Source: Raineyella fluvialis (GTDB lineage Bacteria; Actinomycetota; Actinomycetes; Propionibacteriales; Propionibacteriaceae). From it: a DNA stretch of 64,000 nt. Each line of letters starts with the position of its first letter. Position 1 is the first letter of the stretch. The notes beneath the pieces were generated by a model. That model was not told where the DNA came from. It made no database searches and saw nothing but the letters and a program-made list of their open reading frames with translations. The stretch lies in assembly GCF_009646095.1 (NCBI RefSeq), contig NZ_CP045725.1, positions 2,790,001 through 2,854,000 of the forward strand, read 5' to 3'. Shown in pieces: positions 29,217 to 39,409 of the stretch. The position numbers and the translations under genes were made by a program.

Positions 29217-30613
29217 ACACCTCGCCCCGCCTCAGCCGCTCCCTGCCCGGCATGCCGCCGGCCCCGCCGGTACGGATGATCCATCTCGGTATCGGCAACT
29301 TCCACCGCGCCCACCAGGCCTGGTACACCGCCCACGCCGAGGACGCAGCCGACTGGGGCTATGCCGGCTTCACCGGCAACAGCCCCCGCATCTCCGACGC
29401 CCTGGCCCCGCAGGACGGCCTCTACACCCTGGTCACCCAGGGCGCCGACGGGGATCACCCCGAGGTGATCGGTTGTCTGGCGGAGGTGCACCCCGCCGCC
29501 GACCACGAGGCGCTGCTGACCGCCTTCGCCGACCCGAAGGTCGCGGTGGTCACCATCACGGTGACCGAACAGGGCTACCTGCGCGGCCCCGACGGGCGAC
29601 TCGACACCAGCCAGGACGTCGTCACCGACGACATCGCGACCGCGGGGAGCGACCCGCGGGCCGCCGTCGTGTCCGCGCCGGCGCGGATCGCCATGGGCCT
29701 GGCCGCCCGCCGGGCCGCCGGGGCAGGGGCGATCACCATCCTGTCCTGCGACAATCTGCCCGCCAACGGTGAGGCGGCCCGGCAGGTCGTGATCGACTTC
29801 GCCGAGGCGGTGGACCCCGAGCTCGCCGCCTGGATTGCCGCGACCGTCGACTTCGCGACCTCGATGGTCGATCGGATCACGCCTGCCACCACGCCCGCCC
29901 TGGCAGCGCGGGTGGAGGAGCTGTGCGGTTGGGTGGACGCCTCCCCGGTGCCGACCGAGCCGTTCCATGAGTGGGTCGTCGCCGGGCGGTTCCCGGCGGG
30001 CCGCCCGCGATGGGAGACTGCGGGTGCGCGGATGGTCGACGACGTCGAGCCGTACGAGCAGCGCAAACTGTGGTTGCTCAACGGTTCACACTCGCTGCTC
30101 GCCTACGCCGGATCGATCCGTGGACACGAGACCGTCGAGCAGGCGATCAAGGACCCGGTCTGCCGGGGCTGGGTCGAGCTGTTCTGGGCGGAGGCGAGCC
30201 GCCACCTCGTCCTCCCGCAGGAGGAGAACGTCGCCTACCGCCAGGCGCTGGTGGAGCGGTTCGAGAACCCGAACATACGCCACAACCTCGCCCAGATCGC
30301 CCACGACGGATCGACCAAGCTCGTCGTCCGTACCCTCCCCACCATCCGCGAGGAGCGGGCCGCCGGCCGGGTGCCCCGCGGTTGCGCCACCGCCCTGGCC
30401 GCGTGGACCCTGCACCTGCGAGGGCTCGGTGCGCCGGTGGCCGACCGACTCGCCGGGCCGGCGCTGGAAGCGGCGACCTCGGGCCCGCTGGACGCGGTCG
30501 TGCCGAAGGTGCTGGACACCCTGGCACCGGGCCTGGGCTCCGACACCGCCCTGGTCGCCTGCGTCCTGGAGCAGGCGGCGCTGCTCGATCCGGAGGTCGT
30601 GCAGGCGGGGTGA
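29213..30613 (+). CDS. uxuB: Mannitol dehydrogenase family oxidoreductase, likely fructuronate reductase
   Basis: This is a 466-residue NAD-dependent polyol dehydrogenase-family enzyme. The N-terminal nucleotide-binding motif reads HLGIGNFHRAHQAWYT, and the catalytic KLWLLNGSHSLLAY holds the conserved Lys and His. Directly coupled to uxaC, it most likely reduces D-fructuronate to D-mannonate. Mannitol 2-dehydrogenase or tagaturonate reductase activity cannot be excluded from sequence. The GTG start overlaps the uxaC stop by 4 bases. Confidence 0.85.
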   Translation: MNTSPRLSRSLPGMPPAPPVRMIHLGIGNFHRAHQAWYTAHAEDAADWGYAGFTGNSPRISDALAPQDGLYTLVTQGADGDHPEVIGCLAEVHPAADHEALLTAFADPKVAVVTITVTEQGYLRGPDGRLDTSQDVVTDDIATAGSDPRAAVVSAPARIAMGLAARRAAGAGAITILSCDNLPANGEAARQVVIDFAEAVDPELAAWIAATVDFATSMVDRITPATTPALAARVEELCGWVDASPVPTEPFHEWVVAGRFPAGRPRWETAGARMVDDVEPYEQRKLWLLNGSHSLLAYAGSIRGHETVEQAIKDPVCRGWVELFWAEASRHLVLPQEENVAYRQALVERFENPNIRHNLAQIAHDGSTKLVVRTLPTIREERAAGRVPRGCATALAAWTLHLRGLGAPVADRLAGPALEAATSGPLDAVVPKVLDTLAPGLGSDTALVACVLEQAALLDPEVVQAG

Positions 30614-30725
30614 CGCCCCTGGTGTCGGTCGATGCTTGTACGCTCGGGACGTGGAGGAAGCCGGGGCAACGCGAGTGCCCGGTCCCCACCGCGACCCGCA
30701 CCGCCCACGACACGAAGGAGTACCG

Positions 30726-31124
30726 ATGGAGCGCGAGCGCATGGAGGAGTTGACCCCCGAGGCGTGCTGGGAGGTCCTGGCCGAGCAGCAGATCGGCCGG
30801 CTGGCGTACGTGCTCGACGGCGAGGTCAACATCGTCCCGATCAACCACGCCGTACGGGAGGGCCAGATCATCTTCGAGACCGGCCAGGGCTCGAAGCTGG
30901 TCGCCCTCGACGAGCAGGGCACCGTGGCGTACGAGGTCGACCGGATCGACGAGCACGAGAGCGTCAGCGTCGTCGTCCGGGGTTTCGCCACCGAACTGGA
31001 GGGCGAGGAGGCCCGCACGGCCGCCAGCGGCGTCCACCCCTGGATCGAGGGCGACAAGCCCGACGTGATGGTGATCGTGCCCTCCGTGGTGACCGGGCGC
31101 GTCTATCGGTTCGACCGCCCCTGA
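30726..31124 (+). CDS. Pyridoxamine 5'-phosphate oxidase-fold (PPOX) flavin/F420-type protein
   Basis: This is a 132-residue split-barrel protein. [17 protein letters not shown]-type N-terminal sequence ([16 protein letters not shown]), [10 protein letters not shown] and the central [18 protein letters not shown] fit small PPOX-class flavoproteins. The cofactor and substrate are unknown. ATG 30726 follows GAAGGAG at good spacing. A TACGCT -10-like element (30639-30644) lies upstream. A leaderless GTG at 30651 would be in frame and add 25 unconserved residues. Confidence 0.8.
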   Translation: MERERMEELTPEACWEVLAEQQIGRLAYVLDGEVNIVPINHAVREGQIIFETGQGSKLVALDEQGTVAYEVDRIDEHESVSVVVRGFATELEGEEARTAASGVHPWIEGDKPDVMVIVPSVVTGRVYRFDRP

Positions 31125-31154
31125 CGGCCAGTCGGCGGATGTCCGCCGACCCCC

Positions 31155-31160
31155 TACGAT
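31155..31160 (+). promoter_or_regulatory. -10 element of the secA promoter
   Basis: TACGAT fits an actinobacterial -10 (TANNNT). Transcription would start near 31167, inside the palindrome below, leaving a leader of about 55 bases. Confidence 0.6.
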
Positions 31161-31197
31161 GGGGTACGTCCGCTGTGAGGTGGACGTACCCCATCGT
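31156..31197. repeat. Perfect 16-bp inverted repeat upstream of secA
   Basis: ACGATGGGGTACGTCC (31156-31171) and its exact complement (31182-31197) flank the 10-base spacer GCTGTGAGGT. It overlaps the -10 element and ends 24 bases before the secA start. It may be an operator or an RNA hairpin that controls secA, or a terminator for the upstream gene. Confidence 0.8.
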
Positions 31198-31221
31198 CAC
31201 CGTGAGAAAGAGCTGATTGGC

Positions 31222-34028
<2,807 letters not shown>

Positions 34029-34036
34029 CAGCGGCC

Positions 34037-34522
34037 TCATCCGGCTCCCGGACGGCGGGGCGGGCCGGCGATCCAGCCGAGGTGACAGCAGTGCCACCGG
34101 TCGGCGTACGGCTCGACCCGGGCGGTGAGGACCCGCAGCGGGGCCCAGTCGCCGCGCGCCGGCCGACAGGGGACGACGATCTCGGCGGCGTGGTCCGCCA
34201 CCACCTGCACATATGGTGATCCCGTCCGCACCGGATGGCGGCGGGTGGCCCGGGCGAGCAGCACCAGATCCGCCATGACCTCCTCGGTGGTCCACCGGGC
34301 CAGCTGGTGCGGAGCGCGGCGCCCAGCCAGGACGTCGATCAGGGCGGCCGTGCACGCCTCACCCGCGCCGGCCAGCATCCGGGCGCGGGCACTGCCGACC
34401 CTCGGGCTCGGGAGGGTCGTCGGGAGCGTGTCGAACAGGCCGGCCTGCGGGCACTCCGGCGCCGAAGGGGCCAGGAGGTCGAGTTGCGGCGGTCGGGTCT
34501 CGGGCAGCAGCAGTGTGAGCAC
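34037..34522 (-). CDS. DUF6459-like actinobacterial protein (Rv3231c-type context)
   Basis: This is a small protein of about 161 residues with the conserved core VLAGRRAPHQLARWTTEEVMADL and a C-terminal VEPYADRWHCCHLGWI segment. I recognise this as the DUF6459-type family found near secA in actinobacteria, from memory of the pattern. Function is unknown. GTG 34522 (MLTLLLPETRPP) is preferred. An ATG at 34591 would add 23 residues rich in cysteine and unlike the family. It converges on secA with 8 bases between stops. Confidence 0.65.
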   Translation of the reverse strand: MLTLLLPETRPPQLDLLAPSAPECPQAGLFDTLPTTLPSPRVGSARARMLAGAGEACTAALIDVLAGRRAPHQLARWTTEEVMADLVLLARATRRHPVRTGSPYVQVVADHAAEIVVPCRPARGDWAPLRVLTARVEPYADRWHCCHLGWIAGPPRRPGAG

Positions 34523-34655
34523 GTCTCCACAGTGCCGGTACCGGGCAGCGAGCGGCAGTCCCGGACAACACATCTGTGGACAGTTCGACACCGGGACAAC
34601 ACCGCGCCGCTCCTGCCACCGGGCGGGGCGCCCGGCACCGCTCGCCGGAAGGCAC

Positions 34656-34661
34656 TAGCCT
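34656..34661 (+). promoter_or_regulatory. -10 element, leaderless promoter of the DUF6912 gene
   Basis: TAGCCT ends exactly 7 bases before the ATG at 34669, so the transcript should begin at the start codon. Confidence 0.55.
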
Positions 34662-34668
34662 GACAGCC

Positions 34669-35160
34669 ATGGCGAGCGTACGTACCAGGACCGTGTACCT
34701 GCCCTCGGCGCCCGGGGGCGCGCAGGAGTTCCGGCGCAGCGGACGCCTGGAGCAGGCCGAGGGGATCAGCGTGGACGTGGCGTACGCCCGGGCCCGCGAG
34801 CTGGACCTCGACGTGCCGGACGACGCGGAGGAGGCCGACTTCTGGGCCCTCACGGATGCCGCGATGAGGAGTCTGGCCGCCTCCCCCGACGGGCCCCGGT
34901 TCGTCGTGGCGGTGCGGGTGCGGCCGGACCAGATCGTGTCCGCCGACGAGGCGGGATCCGGCCGGGTCACCGTCTCCGGGGTCGAATGGTCACAGGTCAG
35001 TGCCCTGTTCGTCGACGAGGAGGCGGCGCTGCCGGTCGTGCGTGCGGCGCGGGCTGCGCTGGCCGATCCGGAGGCCTTCGCCCGGGAGTCGGCGACCCTG
35101 CTCGACGAGCACGACCTGCTCTGGTACGCCCCTGATGAACTGGACGCGCTGCTCGGCTGA
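34669..35160 (+). CDS. DUF6912-like actinobacterial protein
   Basis: This is a 163-residue acidic cytoplasmic protein. The N-terminal VYLPSAPG, central EEADFWALTDAAMRSL and VVAVRVRPDQIV segments, and C-terminal EHDLLWYAPDELDALL match the small DUF6912 family known from the secA neighbourhood of actinobacteria. The family has no assigned function. The start is leaderless-type. Confidence 0.65.
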   Translation: MASVRTRTVYLPSAPGGAQEFRRSGRLEQAEGISVDVAYARARELDLDVPDDAEEADFWALTDAAMRSLAASPDGPRFVVAVRVRPDQIVSADEAGSGRVTVSGVEWSQVSALFVDEEAALPVVRAARAALADPEAFARESATLLDEHDLLWYAPDELDALLG

Positions 35161-35174
35161 AGCGTAGCGACGGC

Positions 35175-35651
35175 TCAGGCCAGGTAGCCCCGGGCGACTG
35201 TTTCCTGCACCTCGATGCCGGCGGTCAGGGCGGGGGCCGCGGCCTGCTCGAGCTTCCTGCCGACGAGAGGGATCCGCACCACCAGGTCGCCGGACACCTC
35301 GATCTGGCTGCCGAGGGCAGTGGGGGACAGCACCGCGGCGCCGTTCATGCTCCCCGGGGTGCCGGGCACGTCGACGGTCAGGTCAGCGGTGCGGGTGCCG
35401 TCGTCGGAGGGCTCTCCCCACACGTACGTCTCGACGACGGTGATGGTCTCGCCGACGAACTTCTTGGCGAGATCGGGCGCCGGCATGCTCCGCGACATCC
35501 GGGTCCGGTTGCCGTCGGCCTCGACCTCGTACGCCACCGCACCGCCGGAGCGGCAGACCTCCTCGAGGAAGGCCCGATCGGTCTGCATCGCAAAGACGCG
35601 GGCCGGGTCGGCGGGGAACTGTGCGATGGCGGAGATCTGCATGGGATCCAT
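35175..35651 (-). CDS. DUF2505 / SRPBCC-fold protein
   Basis: This is a 158-residue protein with the DUF2505 pattern of the START/SRPBCC (helix-grip) fold, a likely binder of a hydrophobic ligand. It begins MQISAIAQFPADPARVFAM and holds RTRMSRSMPAPDLAKKF, VETYVWGEP and a C-terminal amphipathic helix. No ligand can be assigned. Starts at 35651 and 35642 are both possible; the first follows a GGGGAT stretch. It is divergent from the PHP gene with only 26 bases between starts, so the promoters overlap. Confidence 0.78.
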   Translation of the reverse strand: MDPMQISAIAQFPADPARVFAMQTDRAFLEEVCRSGGAVAYEVEADGNRTRMSRSMPAPDLAKKFVGETITVVETYVWGEPSDDGTRTADLTVDVPGTPGSMNGAAVLSPTALGSQIEVSGDLVVRIPLVGRKLEQAAAPALTAGIEVQETVARGYLA

Positions 35652-35664
35652 GGTGCCATCCCCG

Positions 35665-35670
35665 TACGAT
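35665..35670 (+). promoter_or_regulatory. -10 element, leaderless promoter of the PHP gene
   Basis: TACGAT is followed by exactly 7 bases and then ATG 35678. This is the classic spacing for a leaderless transcript. Confidence 0.65.
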
Positions 35671-35677
35671 GGCTTCC

Positions 35678-36523
35678 ATGAGCGTCCGGGGAGGCATCGA
35701 CCTGCACACGCACTCGTCCCGGTCCGACGGGACGGAGGCACCGGCGGCTCTCGTCCGGGCCGCGGCTGCGGCCGGGCTGGCCGTGGTGGCACTCACCGAC
35801 CACGACACCTGGGACGGACTGGACGAAGCCGAGGGGGCCGCGGCAGCGATCGGACTGGGGTTCGTCCGCGGCGTGGAGCTGTCCTGCGAGCACCACGGTC
35901 ACTCGGTCCACCTGCTGGGCTACGGCGGCGACCCGGGCGACCCTGGGCTGGTCAGCGAGACGGCCCGCATCCGGGCGGGACGGACCGGGCGGATCCCGGC
36001 CATCCTGCGCCGCCTGGCGGCATTGGGGATGCCGCTGACCGAGGCGGAGGTGGCGAGGCAGGCACGCGACACCCCCTCGGTCGGGCGTCCGCATGTGGCC
36101 GATGCCCTCGTCGCGGCCGGCTACGTGGCGGATCGTGACGAGGCGTTCGCGAAGTACCTGGCGGAGGGAGGGCCCGCGTACGTCGATCGTTACGCGCCCG
36201 ATGTGTTCGAGGGGGTCCGGTTGCTCCGGGCGGCCGGAGCGGTGCCGGTCCTCGCTCATCCGTGGGGGCGCGACTCGAAGCGGGTGCTGCCGCTCGAGGT
36301 GCTCGTGGCGCTGCTGGAGGCGGGCGCGGCCGGCTGGGAGGTCGACCATGTCGAGCACGATCCGGAGGAGCGACGGGTGTTGCGCGATCTCGCGACCTCA
36401 CGCGGCGCCCTGATCACCGGTTCCAGCGACTATCACGGCACCGGCAAGACCCGCAATCCACTGGGCTGCGAGGTCACGGATCCGGCGTCCTACGCCCGCC
36501 TGCGCGAACTGATGGGCGGCTGA
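35678..36523 (+). CDS. PHP domain phosphoesterase
   Basis: This is a 281-residue metal-dependent phosphoesterase. The PHP metal ligands appear as DLHTHSSRSDG, LTDHDT, a conserved GVELSCEH, and late histidines in LAHPWG and SDYHG. Related enzymes (YciV/RNase AM-type) hydrolyse 3',5'-bisphosphate nucleotides or trim short RNA from the 5' end. Which of these applies here is not certain. The gene is monocistronic with a leaderless-type start. Confidence 0.88.
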   Translation: MSVRGGIDLHTHSSRSDGTEAPAALVRAAAAAGLAVVALTDHDTWDGLDEAEGAAAAIGLGFVRGVELSCEHHGHSVHLLGYGGDPGDPGLVSETARIRAGRTGRIPAILRRLAALGMPLTEAEVARQARDTPSVGRPHVADALVAAGYVADRDEAFAKYLAEGGPAYVDRYAPDVFEGVRLLRAAGAVPVLAHPWGRDSKRVLPLEVLVALLEAGAAGWEVDHVEHDPEERRVLRDLATSRGALITGSSDYHGTGKTRNPLGCEVTDPASYARLRELMGG

Positions 36524-36539
36524 GCCGCCGCTGGCTCGA

Positions 36540-37358
36540 TCAGTCGAGCTCGAGGAAGTTCTGCACCAGGGCCCGGGCCGTCGCCTCCGGACGATCCTCC
36601 GCGGGATGGTCGGAACAGCCCTTCAGGACGACGGGGTCGGCGCCGAACTTGCGCGCCATCGCCACCTGGGCGGGGACGGGCCACGAGTCGGCGTACTCGC
36701 CGTACACGACATGGAAGTCGATCCCGGTCGCACAGAGCGCGGCCGAGCGGTCCGGGGTGTTCTCCGCCGCATCGATCATCGCCGCGACCGCCCGGGGATC
36801 GGTCGCCGAGAGCCGCTCGGTGATGAAGGTCGAGGGATGTTCCTCGGTGAGACCGAGGATCTCGAGGAACTCCCGGTGGATATCCACCAGTGGACGCTCG
36901 GCGTCCAGCGCATCCTCGACGAAGCGGAGCGGTCGGGTGCGGCCCAGGCCGCCCGGACCGGAGCTGACGAGGGTGACGGAGTCCCAGAAGTGCGGCTCGA
37001 GCAGGGCCGCCTCCTCGGCGACCAGGCCACCGAAGCCCTGCCCGACCAGATGGACCGGGATGTCGGAGCCGATCTCGGCGACCAGGGCGATGACGTCCTC
37101 GGCGAAGACCTCCAAGGAGAACGGTCCGGGCGAGGTGGACTCGAAGCAGCCGCGCAGGTCGAGCGCGCACCCGGTGAAGCCCTCCTCGGCGAGGGCCGGC
37201 AGCACCGTGTCGAAGTCCTCCTTGGATCCGAAGATCCCATGGACGAGCACGACGACACCGCGCTCGTCATCGGGCGTGCAGGTGTGCAGCGCCAAGGATG
37301 TGCCGTCGTCCAGGTCGACGACGGCAGCCTCGATCGGCCAGGAGCGGCCCTCGGTCAT
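36540..37358 (-). CDS. Alpha/beta hydrolase-fold protein with nucleophile replaced by glycine
   Basis: This is a 272-residue alpha/beta hydrolase fold. VVVLVHGIFGSKEDFD is the oxyanion strand-loop. The nucleophile elbow, usually G-x-S-x-G, reads G-Q-G-F-G in HLVGQGFGGLV, so the serine (or Asp/Cys) is glycine. Candidate acid (YGEYADSW) and histidine (CSDHPAED) positions remain. Hydrolysis by the normal triad seems impossible. The gene starts 7 bases after the DEAD-box helicase stop on the same strand, so the two are likely co-transcribed. ATG 37358 gives MTEGRSWPIE. Confidence 0.8.
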   Translation of the reverse strand: MTEGRSWPIEAAVVDLDDGTSLALHTCTPDDERGVVVLVHGIFGSKEDFDTVLPALAEEGFTGCALDLRGCFESTSPGPFSLEVFAEDVIALVAEIGSDIPVHLVGQGFGGLVAEEAALLEPHFWDSVTLVSSGPGGLGRTRPLRFVEDALDAERPLVDIHREFLEILGLTEEHPSTFITERLSATDPRAVAAMIDAAENTPDRSAALCATGIDFHVVYGEYADSWPVPAQVAMARKFGADPVVLKGCSDHPAEDRPEATARALVQNFLELD

Positions 37359-37365
37359 CCCGTCC

Positions 37366-38862
37366 TCACTCCGCGGGGGCGGGGGACGACTCGGCGCCCC
37401 CACCCTCGCGACGGATCCGGCGTCGGCGCCGCCGGCGGGGCGCCACGGCCTCGCCGGTGGCGGTGTCCGCCGGGGTCGCTGGGGTGTCGACGGTGGCCCG
37501 GGTGCTCTCGGGCCGGCCTTCGGTGCGCGTGTGCCGGGGAGCAGCGGAGCGGGTCGGGGAGCGGTGTCCCGCGTGGCGTGCGCCGGTCACCGGGGCGGCG
37601 GTCGTCTTGCCACCCTTGTGCCCGGCCGCACCACTGGTGGGCTTCGGCGGCCCGACCTGGCTGGTGGCCGCGGGGTCGATGCCGAGTTCCGTGAACAGGT
37701 GCTCCGAGGTCGAGTACGTCTCCTGGGGCTCGGGCAGGTCGAGGCCGAGGGTCTTGTTGATCACCTTCCATCGCGTCAGGTCGGCCCAGTCGACCAGCGT
37801 CACGGCGACGCCCTCGGCGCCGGCGCGCCCGGTCCGGCCGATCCGGTGGACGTAGGTGCTGGAGTCCTCCGGGCACTCGTAGTTGATCACGTGGGTGACG
37901 CCGGTGACGTCAATCCCGCGGGCCGCGACATCGGTGGCCACCAGGACGTCGATCCGCCCCTCGCGGAACCGGCGCAGGGCCTGTTCCCGCGCCGCCTGGG
38001 TGCGATCGCCGTGGATGGCGGCGGCGGAGAACCCACGCTCGCACAGGTCGTCGGCCAGCCGCTGGGCCCCACGCTTGGTGCGGCAGAAGATCATCACCCG
38101 GTCGCGGTCCTTCGCCTGGAGGATGCGCGCGATGACCTCGGGCTTGTCCAGCGGATGGGCCTGGTAGATGAACTGTCGGGTGGCGGGGACGGTCTGCACG
38201 TCCTCCTGGTGCTCGGCGCGGATGTTGACCGGGGCATGCAGGTGAGCGCGGGCGAGGGCGACGATCGGGGCGGGCATCGTCGCGGAGAACATCAGCGTCT
38301 GACGGTTCTTCGCCGTCTTCGCCATCAGCCGCTCCACATCGGGAAGGAACCCCAGGTCGAGCATTTCGTCGGCCTCGTCGAGGACGGCGATGCGGACGCG
38401 GGACAGGTCGAGGGCGCGACGGTTGGCGAGGTCGAGCAGCCGTCCAGGGGTGCCGACGACCACGTCGATCCCGGCGGCGAGGGCCTCGAGCTGGGGTTCG
38501 TACGGCGTACCGCCGTAGACGGTGAGGATCCGCGCGGTCGTCTTGGCCGATGCGGTGACCAGGTCCTTGCCGACCTGGTTGGCGAGTTCGCGGGTGGGAG
38601 CGATCACGAGGGCCTGCGGGCTGGTGCCGTGGCCCTCGTCGGTGTCGGTCGGCAGATCGATGCGTTGCAGCAGGGGAAGACCGAACGCGAGGGTCTTGCC
38701 CGTTCCGGTGCGGGCCTGTCCGATCAGGTCGGTGCCCTGGAGAGCGATCGGGATCGCCATCTCCTGGATCGGGAAGGGATGCACGATGCCGTGCTCGGCG
38801 AGGGCGTCACCGAAAGCGGCGTCGACCCCCAGGTCCGTGAACGTGGTGGTGTTGTCTGACAG
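37366..38862 (-). CDS. DEAD-box ATP-dependent RNA helicase
   Basis: This is an RNA helicase of the RhlE/CsdA type, about 498 residues. The Q motif HPFPIQEMAIPIAL, motif I ARTGTGKT, motif II VLDEADEMLD, SAT, and motif VI HRIGRTGRAG are intact. The C-terminal tail is basic and low-complexity. The conserved N-terminus (LSDNTTTFTDLGVDAAFG) lies upstream of the first GTG (38784), yet no ATG, GTG or TTG is in frame back to the previous stop. CTG 38862, 8 bases after AAAGG, is a candidate start. A lost base hiding the real start is the alternative. Confidence 0.9.
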   Translation of the reverse strand: MSDNTTTFTDLGVDAAFGDALAEHGIVHPFPIQEMAIPIALQGTDLIGQARTGTGKTLAFGLPLLQRIDLPTDTDEGHGTSPQALVIAPTRELANQVGKDLVTASAKTTARILTVYGGTPYEPQLEALAAGIDVVVGTPGRLLDLANRRALDLSRVRIAVLDEADEMLDLGFLPDVERLMAKTAKNRQTLMFSATMPAPIVALARAHLHAPVNIRAEHQEDVQTVPATRQFIYQAHPLDKPEVIARILQAKDRDRVMIFCRTKRGAQRLADDLCERGFSAAAIHGDRTQAAREQALRRFREGRIDVLVATDVAARGIDVTGVTHVINYECPEDSSTYVHRIGRTGRAGAEGVAVTLVDWADLTRWKVINKTLGLDLPEPQETYSTSEHLFTELGIDPAATSQVGPPKPTSGAAGHKGGKTTAAPVTGARHAGHRSPTRSAAPRHTRTEGRPESTRATVDTPATPADTATGEAVAPRRRRRRRIRREGGGAESSPAPAE

Positions 38863-39029
38863 GGCTCTGGCCTTTGCAGTCTCGGGCGCTGCGCACGACG
38901 GTGCGGCACCCTGCTTGGACGCGCTCTTCGGCTCGGCACGCCCGGGAGGTACGGTGGCGCCCCGATGAGGGGCTCGTCACCCGACCAGTCTAACCCAGTT
39001 CCCGGGCGCGCCCCGAAAAGCGCGGTCCG

Positions 39030-39254
39030 TCACAGACTGCCGAAGCCCACGGGTCGCGCGTTGGGCTGCCCGATCTCCACGTAGGCGACGGCGTCGGCGG
39101 GGATGATCACCTGGCGACCGTGCGTGTCCGTGAGGGAGAGGACCGTGCCGTCGGCGAGGGCCTTCTCGAACGTCGCCTTGAACGCCTCCGCTGTCTGGTC
39201 GAGGTCGACGACGACCTCACGGGCAAGATTCTTCACGCCGATCTTGATCTCCAC
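39030..39254 (-). CDS. DUF3107 family protein
   Basis: This is a 74-residue actinobacterial protein (TB9.4/Rv3208A type). It begins MEIKIGVKNLAREVVVDLDQ and contains the block ADAVAYVEIGQPNARPVGFG. Function is not established. It is divergent from adnA with 155 bases between starts, and the same neighbourhood is found in Mycobacterium. Confidence 0.88.
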   Translation of the reverse strand: MEIKIGVKNLAREVVVDLDQTAEAFKATFEKALADGTVLSLTDTHGRQVIIPADAVAYVEIGQPNARPVGFGSL

Positions 39255-39409
39255 CGCTGTGCCTCCCTGTTACGGATGTCGTAGGCCTCCACCCTGCCAC
39301 GCCCGTGCGGCCGGGACGACACTCGTTCGCTGACGGCGGAGACCGGCGCGTGGCTGACGGGCACACGCCGGGAGCCGCCTCCCGGGAATTGTCTGTGGGC
39401 TCTGGTGGG

